This document shows, piece after piece, positions 1-6,306 of a stretch of DNA of 12,060 bases (within the stretch, counting starts at the first letter, position 1; every line of letters starts with the position of its first letter). The notes beneath the pieces were generated by a model. The model was not told the origin of the DNA. It worked only from the letters and a program-made list of their open reading frames with translations, and ran no database searches. Location: the NCBI GenBank assembly GCA_026417425.1, contig JAOADF010000101.1, positions 1 to 12,060 on the forward strand. Reading direction: 5' to 3'. Origin of the DNA: Dictyoglomaceae bacterium (GTDB lineage Bacteria > Dictyoglomota > Dictyoglomia > Dictyoglomales > Dictyoglomaceae). A program made the position numbers and the translations under genes.

Positions 1-238
1 GATAGGTAGAAACATAGACGAAATTTTAAGAGCTTTAGAGGCATTACAAGTATCTGATAAGCATGGAGTTGCAATACCTGCTCAATGGCCAGAAAGTGAA
101 GTGGTAGGAAAAGATCATGTTATTATTCCACCAGCAAAGGATGTTAATACTGCTATAGCAAGACTTGAATCCGCTAAAAAAGGAGAAATTGAGTGTTTTG
201 ATTGGTGGCTCTGTCATAAAAAGTTGGAGAGAAAATAG
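1..238 (+). CDS. Peroxiredoxin (archaeal/Prx6-like, AhpC/TSA family), C-terminal part
   Basis: The frame is open from base 2 to TAG at 236-238 and gives about 78 residues; the 5' part, with the peroxidatic cysteine, lies outside the window. It begins GRNIDEILRALEALQ, continues with a 'GVAIPAQWPE' stretch and an IIPPAKDV stretch, and ends ECFDWWLCHKKLERK. These are the C-terminal dimerisation-arm landmarks of the thiol-dependent peroxiredoxins common in archaea and thermophilic bacteria, which reduce hydrogen peroxide and alkyl hydroperoxides in the cytoplasm. The Cys-x5-Cys pair near the end matches the position of the additional resolving-type cysteines of this subgroup. A hairpin terminator follows 20 bases after the stop, so this is probably the last gene of its unit and unrelated to the transporter operon that converges on it. 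The family call is confident; the reductant partner is unknown. Confidence 0.88.
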   Translation, partial: IGRNIDEILRALEALQVSDKHGVAIPAQWPESEVVGKDHVIIPPAKDVNTAIARLESAKKGEIECFDWWLCHKKLERK

Positions 239-258
239 TCTAATTAAGAAATATTAAA

Positions 259-299
259 GGGGGCAATAATCAAAGGCCCCCATTTAAAAATATTTTTTT
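259..299. terminator. Bidirectional intrinsic terminator between converging genes
   Basis: GGGGGC at 259-264 pairs with GCCCCC at 276-281 around an 11-base loop. On the plus strand the hairpin is followed by an A/T stretch with a seven-T run (293-299). On the minus strand it is followed by TTTAATATTTCTTAATT. It sits between the peroxiredoxin stop (238) and the stop of the minus-strand membrane protein (284), so it can end both converging transcripts. The plus-side T run begins about 11 bases after the stem, which makes that side less ideal. Confidence 0.7.
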
Positions 300-451
300 A
301 AAATAAAAGATAATGTGAGTAAGGATATAAAAATAGAAAAGAATATTAAATACAATTCAGGACCTTCCTTTTTCCAAAAGATTAGCCATAAAATTCCCAT
401 AATAATTATAAATATTAAAATTGAAATTTGAGGAGAATATTTCCTTTTCAT
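284..451 (-). CDS. Small two-helix membrane protein, translationally coupled to the upstream ATPase gene
   Basis: This predicts a 55-residue protein of unknown function starting MKRKYSPQISILIF. I chose the ATG at 451-449 because it overlaps the TGA stop of the preceding ATPase gene (ATGA overlap) and has a GGAG about 7 bases upstream. A longer form from an ATG at 475 would run 28 bases into the ATPase gene without a better ribosome site. Two hydrophobic segments are visible (about residues 9-26 and 33-51), separated by a charged KKEGPE turn, with a basic N-terminus and a KKYF end. It is the last gene before the terminator of the transporter operon. The coupling suggests production in step with the ATPase, perhaps as an accessory subunit of the transporter, but no family is recognised. 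Chance is an alternative, though the two clean helices and the coupling argue for a real gene. Confidence 0.6.
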   Translation of the reverse strand: MKRKYSPQISILIFIIIMGILWLIFWKKEGPELYLIFFSIFISLLTLSFILKKYF

Positions 452-1464
452 TGAAGACTCCAGGGGGGTATCCATTTTGGAAGATTATTCCAGAAGAAGC
501 ATGCTACTTCATGTTTTTCGTTTACTTTTTCTAAAGGAGGATCTTCAACGAAACAAATATCTTGAGAATATAAACAGGCATGGGAAAAGGGACATAGTTT
601 TTGTCCTACTTCTCTTTTTGGAGGCTCATAGGATTTTAATTCTGGAATCTTTTTCTTCTGAGCTAAATCGGGATCAGATATGGGGCTTGCAGATATTAAG
701 GTTTGAGTATAGGGATGTAAAGGATTATTTATAATTTCATCACAACCTCCCCTTTCCACAATTCTTCCTCCATATAGTATAGCTATTTTTCCACCGTTAG
801 AAGTAAAAAATCTTGCAGCTCCAATATCGTGTAAAATGAGAATAATTGAAAGTCCCAATTCTTTATTAAGAATTTTTAAGAGTTGAATTATAGTAGCTCT
901 AAGGGACATATCAATCATGCTTATGGGCTCGTCTGCAACAAGAATTTCTGGATTTACTGTTAGAGCTTTAGCAATAGCAAGTCTTTGTCTTCCACCACCA
1001 GAAAGATGATGGGGGTATTTATTAAAAAAATAAGAGGGAGGAGTAAGTCCCACCAAGTTAAGAAGTTCTTCAACTCTTTTTTCCAGTTTTTTTCCTTTTA
1101 TATTATTATTTTTCATTAAAGGATCAGCTAAGGTAGCATATATGGTTCGTGAAGGGTGTAAAGAAGCATATGGATCTTGATGAACATATTGAACTTTGGT
1201 TCTAAGATAGGATAATTCTTTTTTAGAAAGATTAGAAAGCTCTCTTCCAAACCATTTTATTTTTCCCTGGGTTGGAGTCTCTAAAAGACATGCAATTCTT
1301 GCCAAGGTAGTCTTTCCCATTCCACTTTCTCCGATTATTGCCCATCTATCCTGTTTATAAATTTTAAAATTAATATTTTCTAAAGCAATGATATATTTTT
1401 TCTTAAAATATCCCCTTGAAAATATCTTAGAAACATTATCCAATTCCAATACTGGAAATTCCAT
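448..1464 (-). CDS. ABC transporter ATPase, OppF/DppF type (oligopeptide/oligosaccharide uptake)
   Basis: This 338-residue cytoplasmic ATPase would power the uptake system encoded upstream. Visible motifs are Walker A GESGMGKT (45-52), Q-loop Q96, signature LSGGGRQR (154-161), Walker B ILVADE (174-179), D-loop-like SMID (182-185) and switch histidine H212. The region after about 230 is the oligopeptide-transporter C-terminal extension, with C291, C297, C304 and C322 spaced C-x5-C-x6-C-x17-C. This spacing matches the other ATPase here and resembles the [4Fe-4S] site known in DppD-type ATPases. The position after LSGG is Gly where Gln, Glu or Met is usual. The ATG start has AGGAGG 8 bases upstream and lies 10 bases after the stop of the partner ATPase. 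Length is normal for the family. The family does not distinguish peptide from sugar; the LacI/GH130 context favours oligosaccharide. Confidence 0.92.
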   Translation of the reverse strand: MEFPVLELDNVSKIFSRGYFKKKYIIALENINFKIYKQDRWAIIGESGMGKTTLARIACLLETPTQGKIKWFGRELSNLSKKELSYLRTKVQYVHQDPYASLHPSRTIYATLADPLMKNNNIKGKKLEKRVEELLNLVGLTPPSYFFNKYPHHLSGGGRQRLAIAKALTVNPEILVADEPISMIDMSLRATIIQLLKILNKELGLSIILILHDIGAARFFTSNGGKIAILYGGRIVERGGCDEIINNPLHPYTQTLISASPISDPDLAQKKKIPELKSYEPPKREVGQKLCPFSHACLYSQDICFVEDPPLEKVNEKHEVACFFWNNLPKWIPPWSLQ

Positions 1465-1474
1465 CCCTTTCCTC

Positions 1475-2437
1475 CTATTTATAAAGATAACATGCTACTT
1501 TTCTATTACCATTTATAGGAATCATATTGGGCTTTTCCTTCCCACATCTTTCCATTATATATGGACATCGAGGATGAAATCTACATCCGGTAGGTGGCTC
1601 TAGTAAACTGGGGGGATCTCCTGGTATCCCCTTTATCTTTTCTAAATCTGATACTAAGCTCATTATAGAACTTATTAAACCTTGAGTATAGGGATGTTTT
1701 GGGTCTTTTAAAATATCTCTTGTGGGACCGGTCTCTACTATATTTCCGGCATAAACTACTGAAATTCTGTCAGAAAGCTCTGCTGCAACTGCTATATCAT
1801 GGGTTACAAAAATTAAGGTGAGGTTTAATTCCTTCTTAATATTTTTTAAAAGCTGAATAATATGGGCTTGAGTTAGTACATCCAAAGCGGATGTAGGCTC
1901 ATCTAGAATAAGAATCTTAGGATTAAATATTAGAGAAAGGGCTATAAGAATTCTTTGTTTCATACCTCCTGAGAGCTGATGAGGAAAGGAATAAAGTACA
2001 TTCTTAGGATCAAGTCTTACTAAGGATATTAATTTTTCGGACCTTTCTATTATTTCACTAATTTGCCAATTATTATTATGGGCATATACTGTATCATAAA
2101 AATGATCAATTATTCTCATTGTAGGATTCAAGGATTGTTGTGCAGATTGAGGAACTAATGCAATTTCAGACCATCTTATTTTTCTAAGTTCCTTTTCTGG
2201 AAGAGTTAGTAAATTTTTTCCTTGATATAATACCTCTCCCTCAAGAATTTTAGAATTTGGAGGTAAAGTTAAGGTCATTGCTTCAATTATAGTGCTTTTA
2301 CCTGAAGCACTTTCCCCTACAATAGCAGATACAGCATCTTCTTCTACATCAAAAGAGACATCATCACAAGCTTTAATAGTTCCTTCTCTAACCAAATATA
2401 CCGCCTTAAGATTATTTACTGATAAAATAACTCCCAC
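1475..2437 (-). CDS. ABC transporter ATPase, OppD/DppD type
   Basis: This 320-residue ATPase is the heterodimer partner of the OppF-type subunit. It has Walker A GESASGKS (41-48), Q-loop Q97, signature LSGGMKQR (155-162), Walker B ILILDE (175-180), D-loop SALD (183-186) and H213. The C-terminal oligopeptide-family domain carries C285, C291, C298 and C316 with spacing C-x5-C-x6-C-x17-C, a candidate iron-sulfur site. The start is a GTG (2437-2435) that shares its G with the TAG stop of the upstream permease gene, with GGAGG 8 bases before it. An ATG seven bases further upstream is out of frame, so GTG decides. In this family the ATPase dimer binds the cytoplasmic coupling helices of the two permeases. 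All nucleotide-binding motifs are canonical, unlike in the OppF partner. Confidence 0.93.
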   Translation of the reverse strand: MGVILSVNNLKAVYLVREGTIKACDDVSFDVEEDAVSAIVGESASGKSTIIEAMTLTLPPNSKILEGEVLYQGKNLLTLPEKELRKIRWSEIALVPQSAQQSLNPTMRIIDHFYDTVYAHNNNWQISEIIERSEKLISLVRLDPKNVLYSFPHQLSGGMKQRILIALSLIFNPKILILDEPTSALDVLTQAHIIQLLKNIKKELNLTLIFVTHDIAVAAELSDRISVVYAGNIVETGPTRDILKDPKHPYTQGLISSIMSLVSDLEKIKGIPGDPPSLLEPPTGCRFHPRCPYIMERCGKEKPNMIPINGNRKVACYLYK

Positions 2438-3291
2438 TATTCATACCTCCGTAATCTAGGGTTGAATATTTCCTCTATACCTTGGGCAAATAAAATTCCG
2501 CCATATATTAATAAAACTATATGGAACATGATAATAATAGGATAATGAAAGCCTCGAGGAGTATATAAAGCGCCTGCTTGATATAAAGCATAATTGAGCA
2601 TTACTCCCCAGTGAGTAGGATTAAATTTTGCGAGTCCTAAAAACATTAATCCCACACTGAATTCCATCGCTCCTTTTAATTGGGTTATAAAATTAATAAA
2701 AATATAAGGTATTAAAAGGGGCATTATGTCCTTAAAAAGGATATAAGATGTTCCCAAGTTTAGCATTTTTGAAGTTTCTATGAATTCCCTTGACTTTATG
2801 GAAAGGACTTGAGCAGATATCTGCTTTGCTAAAGGAGCCCAAAGCCATAGAGAGATAATTAAAGCTACAGCAACAACATTCAAAGATCTATCTGCAAAGA
2901 TTGCAGCCATAATTAGAAGAGCTGGAAAAGAAGGAATGACTAAGAATATGGTTATAATTGCATCTAAGAATTTAGATAAAAATCCTCCTAAGTATCCTCG
3001 AGCAATGCCTACAATAGATCCTATAATAACTGCAAATAGACTTGCAAGAACAGATAATCCAATTACTGAACGGGCTCCATGAACTATTTGTTGAAAAATA
3101 TCTATTCCAAAATAATCAGTACCGTAAGGATGTTTTAAAGATGGAGGCTTATATCTCTCTGCAAAATTGGAACTTAAATTTAGAGGAACAATTAGAGGTC
3201 CTATCGTTGCCATAATAATAAAAATACTCAAAATAATAAAACCTATAAAGGCTTTTCTATTCATTAAAATTGGCCTTATAAACTCTTTCAT
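2437..3291 (-). CDS. ABC transporter permease, OppC/DppC type
   Basis: This 284-residue integral membrane protein is one half of the translocation pore. After a short cytoplasmic N-terminus, hydrophobic segments occur at about 15-36, 76-98, 113-133, 137-157, 190-221 and 248-270. The HPYGTDYFGIDIF stretch (54-66) is the usual OppC-family motif after the first helix. The cytoplasmic EAA-type loop (about 168-199) contains SREFIETSKMLNLG and a following KDIMPLLIP, which docks on the ATPases. The ATG start overlaps the TGA of the OppB-type gene (ATGA), and the TAG stop overlaps the GTG of the OppD-type gene, so translation is coupled on both sides. Length and topology are normal. The substrate is not readable from this subunit. 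Confidence 0.93.
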   Translation of the reverse strand: MKEFIRPILMNRKAFIGFIILSIFIIMATIGPLIVPLNLSSNFAERYKPPSLKHPYGTDYFGIDIFQQIVHGARSVIGLSVLASLFAVIIGSIVGIARGYLGGFLSKFLDAIITIFLVIPSFPALLIMAAIFADRSLNVVAVALIISLWLWAPLAKQISAQVLSIKSREFIETSKMLNLGTSYILFKDIMPLLIPYIFINFITQLKGAMEFSVGLMFLGLAKFNPTHWGVMLNYALYQAGALYTPRGFHYPIIIMFHIVLLIYGGILFAQGIEEIFNPRLRRYE

Positions 3292-4274
3292 TGCACTTTC
3301 ACCCTTGGGTCAATAATTATATATAAAAGCTCAGTTACAAAGGTAGCAAGAATAACTCCAATAACAATTAAAGAGAAAAGCCCTGTCAGGAGCCCAAAAT
3401 CTCTTGTACTTATAGCTTGTCCAAAATAATATCCTATGCCAGGATAGTTAAAAATAACTTCAACCAGAGTGTGTCCCCCTAACATATATCCAATTCCAAT
3501 AGCTAAGCTTGCTACTAAGGGTAGGATGGCGTTTTTTCTTATGTATTTTTGCGAAATTACAGAATCAGGTAAACCTCTTATTTTTGCAAATCTAACAAAA
3601 TCTTCTTCTAATATATTGGAGCAATTTCCTCTCATAGCTAAGCCCCAGGATGCCATTTGGGGGATAGAAGTAGCAATTAAGGGTCCTAATGCATGATGAA
3701 GAATAGCTAAAAGAAACCCGGGGGAAAACCCCGGGTTCATTTCCAAGGGGTAAGCTCCTCCTAAAGGAAGAAGTCTTAATCTAACTGCTCCAATAAATAG
3801 TATAAATACTGCTAATACGAAAGCAGGAACTGCTTGAATTATACTAAAAATTGTAGATAAAAAAGTATCTATAAAAGTTCCCCTTTTCTGTGCTGAGAAT
3901 GCTCCAAGGGTTGTTCCCGTAAAAAATCCTATAGCAGTTGCTAAGGATATTACAAAGAGGGTCCAAGGTAGAGCCTTTCCAATAATTTCATTTACACTGG
4001 TTTTAAAATATGTAGAATATCCGAAATTTCCTGTTATTATATTTCTTAAAAATTTTAAATATTTTAATATTATTGACTCCTTAGGATTATATCCTATTAT
4101 TTTATGGGCTATTTCCAGGGCTTTATCTAAAGGCATATTTCTTGTTTGAGCTATAGATACTGCTAAACCAAAGGCTGGATCTCCAGGCATTGACTGAACA
4201 ATAAAAAATACTACAGTTAGCGCCAAGAAGGTCATTACTAATACTTGTATTATTTTATTTATAAAATATTTCAT
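3288..4274 (-). CDS. ABC transporter permease, OppB/DppB type
   Basis: This 328-residue permease is the partner of the OppC-type subunit. It has an N-terminal helix (about 10-28) followed by a QSMPGDPAF stretch typical of OppB proteins, a large external loop, then five further hydrophobic segments. The EAA-type loop is at about 223-253 (EEDFVRFAKIRG, later RKNAILPL), followed by the family's VEVIFNYPGIGY motif (271-282). The protein ends in IIDPRVKV, the usual OppB tail. The start has GGGAG 11 bases upstream and lies 30 bases after the binding-protein stop; the gene overlaps the OppC-type gene by four bases. Codons 180-187 (NPGFSPGF) use G+C-rich codons that form a strong hairpin in the mRNA, which is odd in this AT-rich gene. 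Confidence 0.93.
   Translation of the reverse strand: MKYFINKIIQVLVMTFLALTVVFFIVQSMPGDPAFGLAVSIAQTRNMPLDKALEIAHKIIGYNPKESIILKYLKFLRNIITGNFGYSTYFKTSVNEIIGKALPWTLFVISLATAIGFFTGTTLGAFSAQKRGTFIDTFLSTIFSIIQAVPAFVLAVFILFIGAVRLRLLPLGGAYPLEMNPGFSPGFLLAILHHALGPLIATSIPQMASWGLAMRGNCSNILEEDFVRFAKIRGLPDSVISQKYIRKNAILPLVASLAIGIGYMLGGHTLVEVIFNYPGIGYYFGQAISTRDFGLLTGLFSLIVIGVILATFVTELLYIIIDPRVKVQ
3715..3737 (-). other. GC-rich hairpin with T-rich tail inside the OppB-type permease gene
   Basis: AACCCGGGG (3715-3723) and CCCCGGGTT (3729-3737) are perfect 9-base arms around a 5-base loop. In the mRNA (minus strand) the hairpin is followed directly by TCTTTTAGC, and the second arm itself ends in TTT, so the arrangement resembles an intrinsic terminator or a pause/processing site. 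It encodes Asn-Pro-Gly-Phe-Ser-Pro-Gly-Phe with CCG, GGG and CCC codons that are rare around it. It could partly uncouple the binding protein and early OppB mRNA from the downstream genes. The alternative is a chance product of the repeated Pro-Gly-Phe coding sequence. Confidence 0.5.
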
Positions 4275-4304
4275 GATTAAGACTTCTCCCTTTTATTTAA
4301 AAGA

Positions 4305-6092
4305 TTAGAATTTAGGTCTTAATTCTCCATTAGATAATAGTAATACATATAGTCTTTCAATTCCACCAGGTGCCAAACTCCATCTTGGATCCTCAGTATC
4401 AGGCCATCCTGTTACTCTTTTGCCATCCAGATAGAATATGGGAAGAACTTTTTCTAAGAAAGATATTATTGGTAAATATTCATTGGTAATATAAGCTAAT
4501 TTTGCTACGTAATCCTTTGCTTCTGTAGGTTTTGCTGTGACTTCCTGAAGCTTCTCTGCTAATTCGTAAGGAGAGAGATCTCCCCAAGGAGTTTTAAATT
4601 TACTTTTTGAAGGAAATCTTGTAAAGTCTGCAACTTCCCATTGATACAGTCTTCCATAACCCATTGCAGGATGAGGAAAGCCCCACCAAGCTGTTCCAAA
4701 CTCTACTGCAGTTTCGTAATCTCCTCCACGCATTATTGTATCTCTCATTCCTTCTGGTATTATTTTTAATTCTACTTTAAATCCAAAATTCTTAAGCTGT
4801 TCTGTTATATCTCTTGCAGCTAAAACCCAATCACTATGGGGTCCATATACTGAAATTGTAAAAGCCACTACTTTTCCATCAGGGGCTCTCCAAAATCCAT
4901 CGGATCCCTTTGTATATCCAGATTCTTTTAGAATTGCTTCTGCTTTTACTGGATTATAACTATAATTTGTTAAAGTCTTCAACAATTCCGAAGATATCCA
5001 TGCTTTTTCCATACTCTTTAGTACTCCGTGAGAATAATCACTTACATCTTTTGCTTGCCATGCTGCTACATCTCTAATTTTTGATCTATTTAATGCAAAA
5101 GCAATAGCTTTTCTAAGATTTAAATCCTTAAATAATGGTTTTTCGAAATTGAATATCAATGCAAATTCTGAAAGATCTGATACAGCTTTTAATTTTAAAT
5201 TTGGATTCAATAAATTAAATTGATCTACAACATCCTTAGGAATCGAAGGATGGGCTGCATCAATTTCTCCTGCAACTAAGGATGCCCATACAAATTCATT
5301 AGATGACCATCTTCTAAATATTACTCGTGATATTCTGATCTTAGTAGATGTCCAATGATTTTTATTCTTTTGCAATACCATTTCTGTTTGAGTAACTCTC
5401 GCTGGCTCATATGTTCCTACAACAGGCATTCTTCCTACCTCTTTAAAGGGGCTAAATTCATTTATTTTGGCTCTAAATGTTGATGCTTTCTTTTCATAAT
5501 CCTTTCTTAAATCTTCAGAGACTTGCTTTCCTTCAGCACTCATTTGCCAGATTCTTCTTCCCAGAGATGCTACCTCCTTTGCTTCTGTTAAGAATTTTCC
5601 ATAAACATGATAAGGTGCTAATGTTGAAATTGCTCCATCAGTTAAGAGAGAATGAATCAAGAAGGGATGGGTACTACTAAGAACTAATGCAACAGTATTT
5701 TCTGATCTTACTTCTACTCCAGCTATTTCGTAGGGCCATTCCCACATTGCATGTAAAAAGGCAATATTGCATTCAACATCCTTTGCTGTAAAAGGAGTAC
5801 CATCGCTCCATTTTGTTTTTCTTAAACTGATTACTAATTTATTTCCCTCAAGTTTCCAAGAGGTTGCTAATCTCGGAATATATTCTCCTGTTGCAGGAAT
5901 ATAGTATGCAAAAGGTTCATATGCAAACCACCATGCGCCACCTATGGCACCAGGACCAAAAGCATTACCATGAAAAGGATAGGGCCAACTAGTAGCAAAT
6001 CTAATCTCTGGTTCCCTTACTTGAGCAGAGGATAAGGTTAAGGTAATGACAAGAAGAAGAGCAATAATTAAAATAAAATTTAATTTTTTCAT
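4305..6092 (-). CDS. Extracytoplasmic solute-binding protein, family 5 (Opp/Dpp type, likely oligosaccharide-binding)
   Basis: This 595-residue secreted binding protein would deliver substrate to the permeases. Residues 1-23 are a Sec signal peptide (MKKLN, a long hydrophobic core, SSA before Q24). No lipobox cysteine is seen, so it is not an obvious lipoprotein. The mature part shows the family-5 landmarks: YEPFAYY (58-64), a LVISLRKTKWSDGTPFTAKDV-type signature (about 86-106) and a later 'KAIAFALNRSKI' segment that precedes the hinge-crossing region. The many Trp and aromatic residues would suit sugar stacking, which is inference. The ATG at 6092 has GGAGGG 5 bases upstream. It is the first gene of the minus-strand operon, driven by the consensus promoter at 6194-6222, about 95 bases of leader away. 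Family-5 proteins bind peptides, nickel or, in Thermotoga and relatives, oligosaccharides. Confidence 0.92.
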   Translation of the reverse strand: MKKLNFILIIALLLVITLTLSSAQVREPEIRFATSWPYPFHGNAFGPGAIGGAWWFAYEPFAYYIPATGEYIPRLATSWKLEGNKLVISLRKTKWSDGTPFTAKDVECNIAFLHAMWEWPYEIAGVEVRSENTVALVLSSTHPFLIHSLLTDGAISTLAPYHVYGKFLTEAKEVASLGRRIWQMSAEGKQVSEDLRKDYEKKASTFRAKINEFSPFKEVGRMPVVGTYEPARVTQTEMVLQKNKNHWTSTKIRISRVIFRRWSSNEFVWASLVAGEIDAAHPSIPKDVVDQFNLLNPNLKLKAVSDLSEFALIFNFEKPLFKDLNLRKAIAFALNRSKIRDVAAWQAKDVSDYSHGVLKSMEKAWISSELLKTLTNYSYNPVKAEAILKESGYTKGSDGFWRAPDGKVVAFTISVYGPHSDWVLAARDITEQLKNFGFKVELKIIPEGMRDTIMRGGDYETAVEFGTAWWGFPHPAMGYGRLYQWEVADFTRFPSKSKFKTPWGDLSPYELAEKLQEVTAKPTEAKDYVAKLAYITNEYLPIISFLEKVLPIFYLDGKRVTGWPDTEDPRWSLAPGGIERLYVLLLSNGELRPKF

Positions 6093-6160
6093 GTTTCCCT
6101 CCTTATATTTAAAATTTAAGGAAAATATACAAATTGAAGTAAACAGTTCTTATTTTATAT

Positions 6161-6170
6161 ATCACCTCCT
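6161..6170 (-). promoter_or_regulatory. Orphan Shine-Dalgarno sequence in the transporter leader
   Basis: Read on the minus strand this is AGGAGGTGAT, a full match to the 16S rRNA anti-Shine-Dalgarno complement. It lies about 17 bases from the predicted transcript start and about 70 bases before the true start codon, which has its own AAGGAGGG. No ATG, or TTG at suitable spacing, follows. An AUA-initiated leader peptide ending before the real SD is conceivable but unsupported. The position resembles the 5' stabilising SD of Bacillus cry3Aa-type leaders. Confidence 0.45.
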
Positions 6171-6193
6171 GATTTTAAAATTTTTATAAGTTA

Positions 6194-6222
6194 ATTATAT
6201 CACCTTTAAAATTATATGTCAA
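6194..6222 (-). promoter_or_regulatory. Sigma-70 promoter of the transporter operon
   Basis: On the minus strand TTGACA (6222-6217) and TATAAT (6199-6194) are separated by exactly 17 bases, a perfect consensus promoter. The predicted transcription start is near 6187, leaving a leader of about 95 bases before the binding-protein ATG. Its -35 box is only 12 bases from the -35 box of the divergent repressor promoter. Confidence 0.82.
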
Positions 6223-6234
6223 TTTTTTGTTTCA

Positions 6235-6263
6235 TTGACAAATACTATAATATAACATATAAT
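6235..6263 (+). promoter_or_regulatory. Sigma-70 promoter of the LacI-type repressor and GH130 genes
   Basis: TTGACA (6235-6240), a 17-base spacer and TATAAT (6258-6263) again make a perfect consensus promoter. The predicted start is near 6270, inside the operator-like sequence at 6266-6279, so the repressor is expected to limit its own synthesis. Confidence 0.82.
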
Positions 6264-6265
6264 AA

Positions 6266-6279
6266 TTAAAACGATTTAA
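6266..6279. promoter_or_regulatory. Candidate LacI-family operator
   Basis: TTAAAACGATTTAA is a 14-base near-palindrome, matching at six of seven pair positions, with a central CG. LacI-family repressors insert a hinge leucine at a central CpG, and this is the only CG dinucleotide between the two divergent start codons. It overlaps the predicted transcription start of the repressor gene, a position suited to autorepression. A related AT-rich stretch lacking the CG lies at the transporter transcription start. Confidence 0.55.
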
Positions 6280-6306
6280 AATTTTTATGCAAAGGGAGTT
6301 GAAAAT

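Larger units (their letters stand above)
6171..6288 (+). repeat. Pair of near-identical AT-rich direct repeats at both divergent transcription starts
   Basis: GATTTTAAAATTTTTAT (6171-6187) and GATTTAAAATTTTTAT (6273-6288) differ by one inserted T. The first covers the predicted start of the transporter transcript, and the second begins in the operator candidate just after the repressor start. Two copies flanking the divergent promoters could serve as paired protein-binding sites. AT-richness makes chance similarity possible. Confidence 0.4.

Noticed and set aside
477..734. 85-codon plus-strand open frame starting inside the OppF-type gene
   Set aside because: It lies antisense to a well-supported ATPase with conserved motifs and has no ribosome site or recognisable protein features.
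1388..1603. 71-codon plus-strand open frame spanning the junction of the two ATPase genes
   Set aside because: It is antisense to both ATPase genes and has no independent coding evidence.
3469..3696. 75-codon plus-strand open frame within the OppB-type gene
   Set aside because: It is a shadow of the permease coding strand, opposite its conserved EAA loop.
5477..5680. 67-codon plus-strand open frame within the binding-protein gene
   Set aside because: It is antisense to the secreted binding protein and composition-driven, with no start signal.
6103..6120. CCTTA/TAAGG pairing in the leader as a riboswitch or RBS-sequestering stem
   Set aside because: It is only a five-pair AT-rich stem overlapping the SD, too weak for a thermophile and with no conserved riboswitch elements.
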